Below are positions 36,131-47,559 of a DNA stretch of 64,000 nucleotides, piece by piece (the stretch's first letter is position 1; every line of letters starts with the position of its first letter). A program made the translations under genes and the position numbers. Source of the stretch: Epiperipatus broadwayi (lineage: Eukaryota; Onychophora; Udeonychophora; Euonychophora; Peripatidae); contig JAQFVV010012670.1 of the NCBI GenBank assembly GCA_028023455.1, positions 186,001 to 250,000 on the forward strand, written 5' to 3'. Under the pieces are notes generated by a model. The model had not been told where the DNA came from, did not search any database, and saw only the letters and a list, made by a program, of their open reading frames with translations.

Positions 36131-38869
36131 AAATAAAAAGGAATCCTGCTACCCCTTTCTAAAAAATGAGCTATCTAATTTATTTGGAAACATCTAAATA
36201 AATTTACATCCTATTTATACCTACCTCTCTCTTGACCACTATCCATTACTATGAATATGATATTATAACCAAGACGTTGAAAGCACTTAGCACAATTTAA
36301 GATACGTCTACATTGAAGCTTTCCTTATGTAATGTTTTGAGTACTTAGAATTTAATTACAATTTATTTAGGAAAAGTTTAGTAATTAATATAATAGCTTA
36401 CCAGTAAAAATTTTCTCCTGGTTAATACTTTTGGAATTCAACAACCTACAAAATTAACATAAACTGGTAAAGTTTAAGACTGGCAATAATAGGATATTAT
36501 TAGTCAACATTTGAAGTACCTTTGATAAATATTAATGACAAGAAGATAACATTAAACCTACTTTTGTTAATGCTATCTATAACCAAATTTTATGTACAAT
36601 ATATTGCAACTTATAAAAACCAGATTTTCTATTTCTGACATTTTCCAGATTATTATCAGTGAAAAAGAATAAAATCCATCCATAATAGTTGCAACGGCAA
36701 ACTCAAGAACTAGAGTTCCTGGGTGAGAAAACTACAAATAAAACAAGTCTCCATTTGAGTAATGGAATAAAACTGCTGTGCAGCCACTTTTGGTGTTTGA
36801 ACATTCCTTGACTTCCTGAGCTGTGCATATTTGTGACTGAGAGAACAATAGCTTGCAGATTAACCTTTTGGCCACCCCTGTATTACAGCATTTGATGTGT
36901 GCAAATACTAAGTTTCTAAATTATTCATGTGTATGTGCTTTTACAGACATACATATTTGCATGTATACTGACAATTATTTTCTATTACTATAGCTTCACT
37001 ACAAACTTTGTTTGTCAAAAGATATTTTCTTTAACGGAACCCTCAGAGTGAAACTAGAAAAAAATGACAAGAATCTGACATTTTCAAAAGAATTTAAGAA
37101 AAATTAATCCAGCAAAATTCAGACAGGATTAAAATATATGGAATACAAACACAGAGAGAAAATAATAGATAATTTGCTACTACTTTACCCATTTGGATTA
37201 ATCTGACAAAATCTTCATTGGATTATATCAAGCATATGTATATAGAAAATTTCTTTGGACGCATATTGTGTGTGCGTGTGTGTGTGTATACAAGTATTGC
37301 AAATTTTATTAATTTTAATAAGGTAACTAATAAGCTGTAATATCCTGTATAAATTAACTCCCCCCCCCCATTTAAAAAAAAGGAGATGGAAAAATAAAGA
37401 AGAAAATTAGGGGAAAATTTTATAATTTTTCACATTGCTTAGAATCCTGGTTTCCAGTCTAAAATAGATGACATTCTTTGCAGAATCTAAAAGGTCATAT
37501 CCTGACCAAAAGCACAGAAAATTTTAGTCCAGAAGTCTGTTTTAGATCCTAAATAATTAAGACATTCAACACATTTGTAAAACATGTAATAAATTTGTCA
37601 GGACAAGTTTATTAATGAATACCCACATGAAAATTATAATAATGACCCTCTAAAAATTAAAAAAAAAAAAATCTATTTGAAATATATATTTCTAAATATG
37701 TAATACAACTTTATAATCTATTAACATATAAAACAATACTAAACACATCAAAAATATTATAGAGGATTTCTGTATGTGCATGTAATATAGTTTATGCTAT
37801 AATTTATATACTTATAAACAATAACTTAATCTTTTAAAAAAAGACTTTTTAAGTTGAAATCATCACAAAAAGTCAAGTATTATATATTCCATCAGATCAT
37901 CAGCTTCATTTTTTTTCTCTTAAAATTTGTATAATTAATTATTGTAAAACAATCTAATTATTTATTAATAATTTATATAAGCCATTCTTTAGACTAGAGA
38001 TTATCCACTTAATGAATAATATTTTTAGTAATTTTCACTACACCACTCTCACACCAGGTAGAGACTGGTTTTTATCCATTTTTAACATCTTGTGAAGATA
38101 TGTAATCATAAACATATGACTAAAAATATGTGAAAATTATTCCCTTCAATATTACAATCTATACAGTCCCCTCTAAACCCTTTAAAAAAAAAAAACAAAT
38201 TTTCTCCCTAGAAATTTTAAAAGAATTCAAAATTCATAGATTTTGACAGCCATTTTTGATAGTGTCTTAAGTCAAAATTAAAAATTATGCAATTCTATTA
38301 AAGCAAAGGACAAAATTATATATATTAACAATACGATATCTTACACAAAGTATAATCATATACAATGCAGCATTATAATTTTAACCACATATATTTATCT
38401 ATTCTACGTATAAATTCTACATAAGCAATATGTATATAATTAAATGAAAAACATGTATAACAGTAATTTTTTTCAAATTTTGTAACCTTAACAAATATAT
38501 AATACTGCCCTGTGTTGTGTAATATAATGGTACAGGTCAGCCTTTGGGGCAAAAGGTTCGTTTTTAAACCCCTAAGAAATAAAGGCATTCAATTAATTAT
38601 TTTATTTATTTAATATCTAACATTATATAAGCATTATCAACTATATATCCTGTTAAAGTCATAATCTCCTATGACTTATAGGATCATATATATAATAAAA
38701 TCAGCTTATCAAACTGCAAATAAGTATGTAAATAAATAATTATTCACATCCATATAATAAAAGACCTGGCAATTATTATCACACTATACACATTCAGGTC
38801 CATAACTGAATCTCATTCAGATGTCTCTGACGATACAATATCAGCACCATTCAACGCACAGATATGGTG

Positions 38870-39010
38870 ATATATATTTACATATTTATTTGTGGTTCAA
38901 TTAGTTGCATTGTTAAAAGGAGGTTGCCTTGACAACAGTTTGAAATTGTTGATTGTTATTGATATTGGGATTGTCTAATTGTTGACTGGCTTATAATGAT
39001 ATACTATTTA
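38870..39010 (+). repeat. Unnamed interspersed repeat, copy 1
   Basis: TTGCCTTGACAACAG..., ATTGTTATTGATATTGGGATTG and TCTAATTGTT match 41648..41760 (TTGCCATGACAACAG, TGTTATTGACATTAGGATTG). No coding or tRNA-like part visible. Confidence 0.5.
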
Positions 39011-39164
39011 CAGGGAGTTTTATGCATGTGAAACAGCATGCAGTTGATAATGATTGCATTTAAAGTAAGCTAAAGCATGCTTTGGTAATATTATGTAATA
39101 ACAATATAAAATTTGAATTTTTTTTTATTGTTATATATGATTATAGTTATAAAAATAAAAAAAA

Positions 39165-39252
39165 TAATGGCTTTTTTGCTTAAGAGTTCGTAAGAAGTTT
39201 GAATGCCAGAACCGATCCTAGGAACTCTCGATCCCATGTTGGATGCTCGGGT
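39165..39252 (-). repeat. Second tRNA-like SINE family, copy 1
   Basis: The reverse complement has an A-box-like CGAGCATCCAACATGG and a B-box-like region near GGATCGGTTCTGG, then a tail ACTTCTTACGAACT shared with the copy at 53486..53590. Decayed. Confidence 0.5.
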
Positions 39253-39756
39253 ATGTATGTAGTGTGTGTTTACATATAGTAATCCTTAGCTTCAATGGAT
39301 TAGGTTTTTGATGTATGATTTACAAATTGTCTTATATATGCCTTTAGATTTATTTCCTCCCCAATTGAATAAAGCCGCACATTTCTTATTTGAATATTAG
39401 TTATCATATCTTTCTATTATGTGTGGCTGATATTATATCACCGATACCTGAATAAGAGTTTTTTTCTTCTTATGTGAATAAAGGTGGCTATCTATTTGTA
39501 CATTTGCAATTTGATTAGCTATTCTAATTTCACATGCTTAAATGCATGGTCACATATATCTTACATATATTATTTATATCTAAAATTGTTGCATAAGTTT
39601 TATAGACATACATAATACTTCATACATTTAATTATGTAGTACAGTATTATGAATGATAAAAAAAATATTAAAATCATTGTGTATTAATTATCAAACAAAC
39701 ACAGTTAAGCATCTATTTTAGTTTTTGTGTGACATGTATATAGAATATAGCATATA

Positions 39757-40242
39757 TCATCATCATCATCAACCATTATCAATTCACTGCATGATAAAGG
39801 TCTCTCCAAGTTCAATCCATCTTCTCCAATCTTTAGCTTCTCTTCTCCACATCATCCCTGCGCACGTTCTCATCTCATCCATCCATCTCACATGTGGTCT
39901 CTTTCTGGGTCTTTTACAATCTCCTGGAATCCAGTTTAAGACTTCAATTGTCCATCTATTATCATCTCTTCTAGCAATATGTCCAGCCCAACTCCACTTC
40001 AATCTTTTAATTTTTTCAATGAGATCAGTAACAACTGTTTGTTCTTTTACCCATACATTGTGTTTTTGATCTCTTCTTGTTACTCCCAGCATGCATGTCT
40101 CCATACTTCTTTGTATTGCTCTTCTATTAAGTGTCCAAGTCTCAGATCCATAAGTAAGAACTGGTAAAACACATTTATTAAAAACCTTCCTTTTCAAACA
40201 CAAAAGCACTTCAACCAAGTTTAATTCTATGATTAATTTCAT
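39757..40242 (-). mobile_element. RTE-type LINE 3' end with long open C-terminus
   Basis: Minus-strand frame of about 150 codons encoding the end of an RTE-like endonuclease-reverse transcriptase. It reads VFNKCVLPVLTYGSETWTL, then RSMETCMLGVTRRD, KWSWAGHIARRDDNRW, GDCKRPRKRPHVRWMDEM and WRREAKDWRRWIELGETF. Normal copies end in LQWIDNG; here the Trp codon has become a stop. The 3' tail is an (ATG)n run at 39757..39770. This is the best preserved RTE copy in the window and the ORF is otherwise open, so insertion may be fairly recent, but the catalytic palm is missing through 5' truncation. Confidence 0.85.
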
Positions 40243-40250
40243 CCATTATG

Positions 40251-42199
40251 TTTCTATCTGTATTAATATAGATAAAGATATATATTTTATATAAGATGTG
40301 TTGTTATAATGCATTATAATTTGCTCTTTATTTTAAAAATGTTTGTCAACTAAAAAATCAGCTTTAATTAATTGTAATAGCATGAATAAAAAAGCAAATT
40401 TAAATAATAAGGAAAAGTTTGGTAATTATTATAAATATTTATTCTAAGAATAAAGACGAAGAGAAAAGTATTCTATAAACTTTTATTCTCTGAAAAACAA
40501 AAACACTAAAAAATTATATGCTGAGAATGGCATTATTCTTATTTATGAAAACAAACGATAGAATTAGCACTTTTTATTTAGTTCACAATTAGAAAATAGG
40601 TTATATTCAGTCTAGGGGGTGGGGGGGTGGATTAAATCTTACTTGGATAGCTATAAGAAATACATAAATCAAATTCTGATGGTTCACTATTTTAATCAAT
40701 TACTGTTAACACTAAAATAATTTGCCATTACAATAATAATAATAATGGGTTACCATTCCAGAATTCATTAAAAATTTAAGTAGCAGAAGTAATAAAGCTG
40801 AGCCATAATCCATGGACTTTGAAACCCAGTCTGCTATTCTACCACTTCAGAAAACCACGTAGGGCTACTGCTTCCAACTTATACCCTATAACCTAAATTT
40901 CTCCTTTCTAATTGTTTTGGATAATTTTTGATTATCTAAATCTGAAATAATTAAAATGACATCCCATCCTCATCTACTTGTAGAAAGATTAGTTCTTAGA
41001 TAATTTAAAAGACCAATTAATTAAAGTGTTAATTCATAAATATTTTTACCCATTTAAACACTACTATTAACAAAGAAGTATTAGGAACAACCATTAACAA
41101 CACTTGATTATCATTAGCAATGGTTTTGGTATTTAAATTATTCTTTACTCTCTCAATACAAACACCTTTAACACACTTGAGTGACTTTTGAATTAATAAA
41201 TATCCTTAACAAATTGGTGCCATAGTTTTTGACAGGTTATGAAAAGAGGCAAAATAATTGTCTTTTAATTAATGCTCAAGTCCTAACAAAAATACCAAAA
41301 ATAAAATCACCTATATAACAAGTGATCAGCTCTTTTAAGTAGTTTTGTCACTATTCTCACCTCACAGCCATTAATACCTTATAAAGACATCTTTTAATGG
41401 CAATGTCATTCATTGGTAGCCTTAATTTCATTTTCTTTTTAGTTACTTCCACAATCAACCATTGATTTACTTCAAGTTTTCTGTTTCTTAATTGGATAAT
41501 AGCTACTACTAACATAAAGCATTTTGGCATACAGATTTCATTATTAAATGATGATCCAAGATATTACCGGATTAGCTGTAATAATTTGATTGCAAAAAAA
41601 TTATTTCTATATAGAGAACTTAAGATCTCATAATTATTGTAATAATATACTTTTGCCATGACAACAGAATGAGATTGTTAACTGTTATTGACATTAGGAT
41701 TGCCTAAATGTTTTGAGTGATTTTAGTGATTAGTATATATATATAAACTACTTTTTAACAACGTGTAAACAAATCTGTCAATCAATTTTCTGATAGCATA
41801 CTCTTACCAACTTTGAAATCAAGTATAAGTTTAAAGTTCGAAGAGTTTACCGAAGAATCTGAAATGGGTAACAAGTAGAGAGCTAACTGCATAGATTCGA
41901 AAATGAAACTGATTTAAAGACATCAAAACAGATGGAGAGGCAGCAAATGTTGATAATGATATTTATATTATGTTTCCATGGAAAAGGGGGAAGGTATTGA
42001 AGAAAAAGGCTATCATTTACAGCTAGTGTTTAATTCTAATGAAACTGGATTAACCTGATACGTCAACACCTTGAGATAGTCAAAGTCTAACAGTCTGCTA
42101 GTCATTTTATTTAATAAATGAAGTTACAGTTGAATAAATTATTTATTAAATTTATTTTTTGAGAAAATGTGAGTGAAAATCTACATGGTTAACTTTTCC
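40251..42199. other. AT-rich stretch with minor repeats
   Basis: A G-run at 40614..40630, a weak tRNA-like stretch on the minus strand (about 40800..40885, with GTGGTAGAATAGCAGA and GGGTTTCAAAGTCC), and the second copy of an unnamed repeat (41648..41760). Nothing else recognised. Confidence 0.4.
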
Positions 42200-42204
42200 C
42201 CCGC

Positions 42205-42450
42205 CTCTTACGAGGCTCCTCGTCGACATCTGACATCACTCTAACTCAGCCAGTTTTTATACGAAAATATTCGTTAAACACATATTGAATTCGTTTTTAA
42301 AAGTTCTGTAAGATGGTGTCATCTTCCGATTTATTTTACAAGTAAAAAATAAAAAAAAATGCATTTAAACCTAAACAAAGAAGGAACATTATTTGTGATT
42401 GGTTCTTAGCATGCTCTCAGCCGAAAAAGACATTCTGATTGGCTGGAAAG
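42205..42450 (-). promoter_or_regulatory. Candidate minus-strand promoter (CCAAT, TATA, GC box)
   Basis: On the minus strand: AGCCAATCAG (about 42436..42445) and AACCAATCAC (about 42396..42405), then CGTATAAAAACTGG with TATAAAAA at 42261..42254, then a locally CpG-rich stretch GATGTCGACGAGG and GAGGCGGGGG, with a good 5' splice motif CTC|GTAAGA at 42212/42211. The order and strand fit a promoter of the FGFRL1-like gene, about 36 kb upstream of its Ig exon. It is unproven: all motifs are short and the implied first exon would be very small. Confidence 0.25.
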
Positions 42451-44544
42451 AACAAAGAAACTGCCTGATCAAAGAAAATAAAGAAAAACGCTGAGATTTT
42501 CATTTCGAATACGATTTAAATTATTATAAAATTATATTTATGGAAATTAAAAATTATTTTCAGAGAGAATAATAAAAAAACAAAATTATTTTCGAAAAAT
42601 ATTGAAGATTTTAGTAAAAATATTGAAGATGTAGTAAAAAGAAATATTTACTTTTCTATAACGTAAAAGTCGATCTTTTTGTTTATATTATAGCTTTTAT
42701 GTTGCCGATATTGAATATTTTAGAATAAATAAATAGCAATTTATTTTTGAAAGAACTTTCGTTCTCTTCATAACCTGAAAAATTAATAATATACTTTTTA
42801 TAAACGTATCTGAGTTGAATTTAATATTATAGGCGAATATGTTTTAACAATAGGCTTTGTATTCAGTTTGTGAATTGGCCAATTAAAAGATTTGATTTTT
42901 ATCTGATACAACCAATAATAAAATTAGCGGTTAAAAGGTTAATACTTAAGCAAATGTGCTTTTTCAATTTATTAATTAGTACATTTTTAAAAAATTTTTG
43001 TTTATGCTATAATCATAATTTATGTATGTATATCATACACAATAAAAAATACATTTGTGATATATGAATATGTGTATATTTAAATATACTGTATACAATA
43101 CATAATGCATTATAATCAAAGCTTATCAATAAAATACCTGTGGCACATAATGTACATGAGGGAGGCTTGGAACATAATAAAGCAGATATTGCAACTCTAT
43201 TATATATTATAACCTGCTTAGCATTATACACCTATACTCGTCAATAATTTTAAAAAAAAGTCTTCAATTTATCTTAAATAATATTAAAAGCATTATTAAA
43301 TTATTATACTATAGTTTTTTTTTTTTTTTTTGCATGAATGAAGAATAAGTGATGAATTGACATATAAAGTTATTTAGTTTCATTAAGTATTTTGAACAGC
43401 TAAAATTTGTAGCTGTAATTACTTAACATCAAACCAAATATAAATATGAAGATATAAAAGATAAAGAGTTTGGAGATCAATTTGTGACAATAGTGATATT
43501 AAATTAAATACTGACAATTTTTCCTGAAAATGTAATCAAATAACAAAATTAAATAATATACAACTTAGTCAAATAGTAACAAAATGATTAAGAGTAGAGG
43601 AGGGGATTAACTGTGTACTAAGAAGGGCAATGAATTGATTCTATAGCAATACAATGCTTTCATTGAAGCTTATGAAATGGAAAGCATATGAAAAGCAGCA
43701 ATTCATAGCAAGAGAGGCATTAGTATTCAGTCAAGGACAGGTCTGATTCTGCATATGGGAAATCCAGGATCAATATATAGCTCCATATTTCTCAAGGCAA
43801 CACACAAATTATCACACTTGTTATTATAGCAACTTAATTTTTTCTAACATCATCCTTATCATCTTTGGATTCAGGTAATCAAATGAGGTAAACAGGATTA
43901 TTATTGGGAGTTAATTCTCTGAGAAAATTTCATTCGTGGAGAATAAATGCTTGGTTTAAAAACACTGCTTTCCAATGCTTAACGTCAGTTTTAAAGATGC
44001 TGATCTTTTAAAATAGATACTTATATGAATGTCATTTTTAAACTCAAAGAAAAGGAAATGTTTTTTTTTTTTTAAATAATAATAAAAAAACAACATGATG
44101 TGTAAATATAATTATTCACATAAATAATGTATACTGAAAGTCAGAAACTTTAAATCTTATTAATAAATCAAGAGCTGTTTTTCAATTAAGTATTCATTCT
44201 CTATGAATATGATTTTCTTCCACTAATTCCATTTTATCTTATGCTGTAAATTAAATTTTACATTTAACTTCTTATTTTGTAATTGTTTAATGTTTATTAC
44301 ATTCACATGCAGTGATATATAATTAATGGCAAGTATTTTAATTTTCAACCTAGCAGTTTAACTAATTTGCGACGATATTTAATAATGTATTCATTATGAT
44401 TTTAAAGGAGGAGAATGTTGAAATAATTAAATCTTTCAATTTTTCTTGTGAAATAAACTTTATCTACGAATATTTTTACTATATATCAAAATCATCCATT
44501 CTGAATTTTCACTTTTTTAATCAAATAAAACAATTTGATTTTAA
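42451..44544. other. AT-rich stretch, nothing recognised
   Basis: T-run at 43316..43331; no supported ORF or repeat. Confidence 0.5.
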
Positions 44545-44647
44545 TTTATATTTTTTCCTCGTGTGTCATAGCATCAGCGGGAAGCGAACCCGCTACCCCG
44601 GCTGCTTGTAAAGCGGCTGTCGCTGACCTCTCGACCACCAATGATTG
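44545..44647 (-). repeat. tRNA-derived SINE with 15-bp target duplication
   Basis: Same family as 583..701. Direct repeats ACAATTTGATTTTAA at 44530..44544 and 44648..44662 are identical. The tRNA-like head (reverse complement) has GTCGAGAGGTCAGCGACAG and GCGGGTTCGCTTCCC, lacks the GCAAGC expansion in full, and ends ATGCTATGACACACG. The clean duplication indicates a relatively young insertion. Confidence 0.9.
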
Positions 44648-45344
44648 ACAATTTGATTTTAACTTCAGAGCAAAAACAAAAGAAATGTCAAGTATCATTA
44701 GACGTAATCAAATTACTCAAAGTGATTAAAATTAAAAGAGCAACATTAGTTTCTGTCCTTACGCCATGATAATTTTGTAAAAATGTGAATGCATTTTCAA
44801 TAAACACTCACAGAGCTTACTGCCTAATAAGAACCATTAGCAATACAAGATTGATTGAATTCATCAACATTTAATTTGCCTCCAGTTGCAACAATTTATA
44901 TTCATCTTCGCACAAATTATGTCTAAATATTACATCAAAACAAATTTCTGGATGATTTTAAGGAAATTATTGTTAACATTTTAAAAGCAGTTTGTCTGCC
45001 AGCATATAATTAATACATCTTTTACCCCCTCATTATTATATATTGAGTCTTTAAAGACTATTAACTGCGGGATACTTAAAACAAATATATATATAGTATT
45101 AAATAAATACTATTAATGTTAGTAACTATGGAATAAAGATAATATCATCTATATACTGTATTAAAAATTTATTTTTTATATTTATACTTCTAAGAATTAT
45201 TATTGTTTTTTTGCAATGTTCAAGACAGGTTTTCATATCCCCCCTCCCCTGTACAATTTCTTGCAGTAAAGTTCCAACTAGCTTTCAACTGTATTTATGA
45301 ATCTAGTACATGAATACATTTAAAAAAGAGTTATTGATTAGAAT
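44648..45344. other. AT-rich stretch, nothing recognised
   Basis: C-run at 45239..45250; no other feature. Confidence 0.5.
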
Positions 45345-45910
45345 ATTTGTCTGAAGGTTTGTAATGATGGTATGTGATATGTTGGACTATTTCCATCATT
45401 TATGAGTGAATGTTGAATGTATAGAAAATTTTAAACTTTATTTAAACTTTCCAAATACAAACAACTTGTTAGTAATAACACACAAATAGACAATACAGGT
45501 TAGTAATTACACAACGTTTCGAGTAGTATTATTCTCCACTCTTCTTCAGGTGTTGCTGGCCTATATGCACAGTGACAATATTCACTTAGAAATTGAACTC
45601 TAAATTGAACTCGCACCTTTAGATTCTTGAATATTGAATTTAAGGCTCAGTTGGTAGAGCGTTTGCCTTAAATTCAATATTCAAAAATCTAAAGGTGCGA
45701 GTTCAATTTCTAAGCGAATATTGTCACTGTGCATATAGGCCAGCAACACTTGAAGAATAATACTACTCAAAACGTTGTGTAATTATTAACCTGTATTATC
45801 TATTTATGTGTTATTACTAACAAGTTGTTTGTATTTGGAAAGTTTAAAATTTTCTATACATTCAACATTCACTCATAAATGATGGAAATAGTCCAACATA
45901 TTACATCTTA
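45345..45910. mobile_element. Palindromic family A element, second copy
   Basis: Near-identical in design to 21910..22475: left arm on the minus strand, right arm on the plus strand, tRNA-like centre (GGCTCAGTTGGTAGAGC at about 45644..45660), outer ends ATGATGGAAATAGTCCAACA. The centre has a small direct repeat (AAATTGAACTC twice near 45588..45608). The right arm has a deletion through its ribozyme, so only the left one is intact. Confidence 0.85.
45509..45553 (-). ncRNA. Hammerhead ribozyme, family A, intact core
   Basis: Minus-strand copy with the same sequence as 22297..22341: stem I ACAC/GTGT, CTGAAGA, stem II GAGTGG/CTACTC, GAAA, palindromic ACGU stem III and U at the cleavage site. The partner on the right arm (about 45750..45780) reads TTGAAGA and CAAA and is broken. 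Confidence 0.75.
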
Positions 45911-46550
45911 TTGTTTAGACTTTTGTTGAGGCAGAATGCATTTAAAAAAGTTAGTGATGAGTTTTGCTGAGGCAGAATAAAAGTAATAGTTTTTTTCCTG
46001 TAACTCCAAGTGATAAATAAATTTTTAAAATGTGCTCATATTGATCAGGCAATTACTTTAATTTAAATAAAGTATCTGTTATAATTCTTTCAAGATTATG
46101 TAAAAAAAAATTACTTTAGTTAATCTGATATAGTAATTTGAAGTGCTCTCTTAGTGTCAAATTATAAATTGCTGGACTGATGATATTCAACCTGTATTGG
46201 TCATTATAAAACAATTTAATAAGATTAAATTTACAAAATGTTTGAAAATTTTCTCTAGGAGTTAAACACACTATTATGGATTATTTGATTTTGAAGATAA
46301 TCACAACTGACATTACTAATTTTTTGAATGTTAATCATTTAAAAGTCAATAATAATATTAATATAAAAACATAAGTGCCCCCCCTGCAAATGTTTAGAAT
46401 ATTATATAGAAATCATATCTTTTCAAGATGCTTTCAGAAATGAAAAATGTGAAATAAATACTTTCATATACAGAAGAATCCTGACTTATAGAAATCAATC
46501 AATCTACACTATTATAAGTAGAAATACATGAAACTCAGAATGATGTATTA
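45911..46550. other. AT-rich stretch, nothing recognised
   Basis: No feature seen. Confidence 0.5.
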
Positions 46551-46870
46551 CAGGGGTGGGCAATTGTTTTGGCTCGGGGGCCACTTTGTGGAAGCGAAGG
46601 TTAGTGGATGGCCCGCACCTTTTTTCCATGACACAACAAACACATTGCTTTATTCCCTGTATTACCAAAAAAATATTTCTTTGTCCATTCTTCATTAAAC
46701 ACATGACATTCATCACCGATTTTACATTTTTTCGGAGGGTTCATCATTTCACTAAAGTTGGAAATGTATATATTTGCTAATTCAAAGACAAAATTGAAAT
46801 TAACCAGATTAACTAGAAAACCACTGCACATTGTATCTACACTGTGCATGTGTATTGACATGGCCATATG
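46551..46870 (-). mobile_element. hAT transposon fragment with BED zinc-finger remnant
   Basis: CAGGGGTGGGCAA at 46551 followed by a GGGCCAC / GGCCCGCA stretch is a typical hAT (Charlie-like) terminal inverted repeat. On the minus strand at 46740..46604 a frame reads KKCKIGDECHVFNEEWTKKYFF, then KAMCLLC, close to the N-terminal BED-type zinc finger of GTF2IRD2/ZBED-like hAT proteins. The His pair and the whole catalytic domain are missing, and the finger lies almost against the terminal repeat. That points to a large internal deletion. The other terminal repeat and the 8-bp duplication were not found. Confidence 0.75.
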
Positions 46871-47034
46871 AGACGAATCTTGGGAAGAAAATTCAGTTCA
46901 AGGCGGATTTTTCTGATTGTCTTGGCAGGCCACATACATTTTGGTGTTTTTGGTTCTTTAATAACCATAGCCACCACTATCCTATTAGGCAGAATTGGTT
47001 CAGACCTATATGACTATCAATGAGCTTGGATTGA

Positions 47035-47400
47035 AAATGTTGTTTTCCAATTTTGGACTCAGTTTTGGAGTTAAGTAAAGATAAAAGGTGGCTGCTGGGA
47101 GGTTGCATTAGATCCTAAGATCTAGATGCAGTGCTCTCAGATCCAAGACTCCTGGGTTGCATTAGATCCTAAGATCTAGATGCAGTGCTCTCAGATCCAA
47201 GACTCCTTACTGATGAAAGTCACAAGCTAGAAACTAGTCTTGGGATATTGGATGAGTAGGCACTAGGTAGAGATTTTATACACAAACCTTCTTGCATCCA
47301 TTGATTGCTCGGGCTTGCATTGAGTGGTACTACTGCATGTTTTTAACAGCTTGAGCAAGCATAAGAAATGGTGATGATGTGATTTATGGTATTTGTTAGC
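47035..47400 (+). repeat. Hammerhead repeat family B, plus strand
   Basis: Aligns with the reverse complement of 34200..34440 (AGATAAAAGGTGGCTGCTGG and on). A 54-bp segment just before the ribozyme is duplicated in tandem (47101..47154 and 47155..47208, starting GGTTGCATTAGATCC). The 3' end follows (TTGCATCCATTGATTGCTC, GAGTGGTACTACTGCATG). Confidence 0.8.
47204..47245 (+). ncRNA. Hammerhead ribozyme, family B, intact core
   Basis: Stem I TCCTTA (47204..47209) with TTGGGA (47240..47245), five of six pairs; core CTGATGA 47210..47216; stem II AGT/GCT closed by CACAA; GAA at 47230..47232; palindromic stem III ACTAGT 47233..47238; C at the predicted cleavage site 47239. All invariant core bases are present. 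Type I, minimal, probably dimer-dependent. Confidence 0.7.
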
Positions 47401-47559
47401 TTTTATACAACTGCCAACTCGTCCTACATTTACTGTTTACATAATGTACTATTTTTTATAGTATTTGTCTTTAATACTTAAAAAAAGCACTATAATTATT
47501 AAAATTAAAAATTATTAGAAACAAAAACATTGTGAATGAAATATAGGCATCACTATCAT

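Larger units (their letters stand above)
34571..39164. other. Long AT-rich stretch
   Basis: Holds one open frame of note (35936..36130, listed separately), a CA/TG run near 37266 and a C-run at 37362. Otherwise nothing recognised. Confidence 0.45.
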
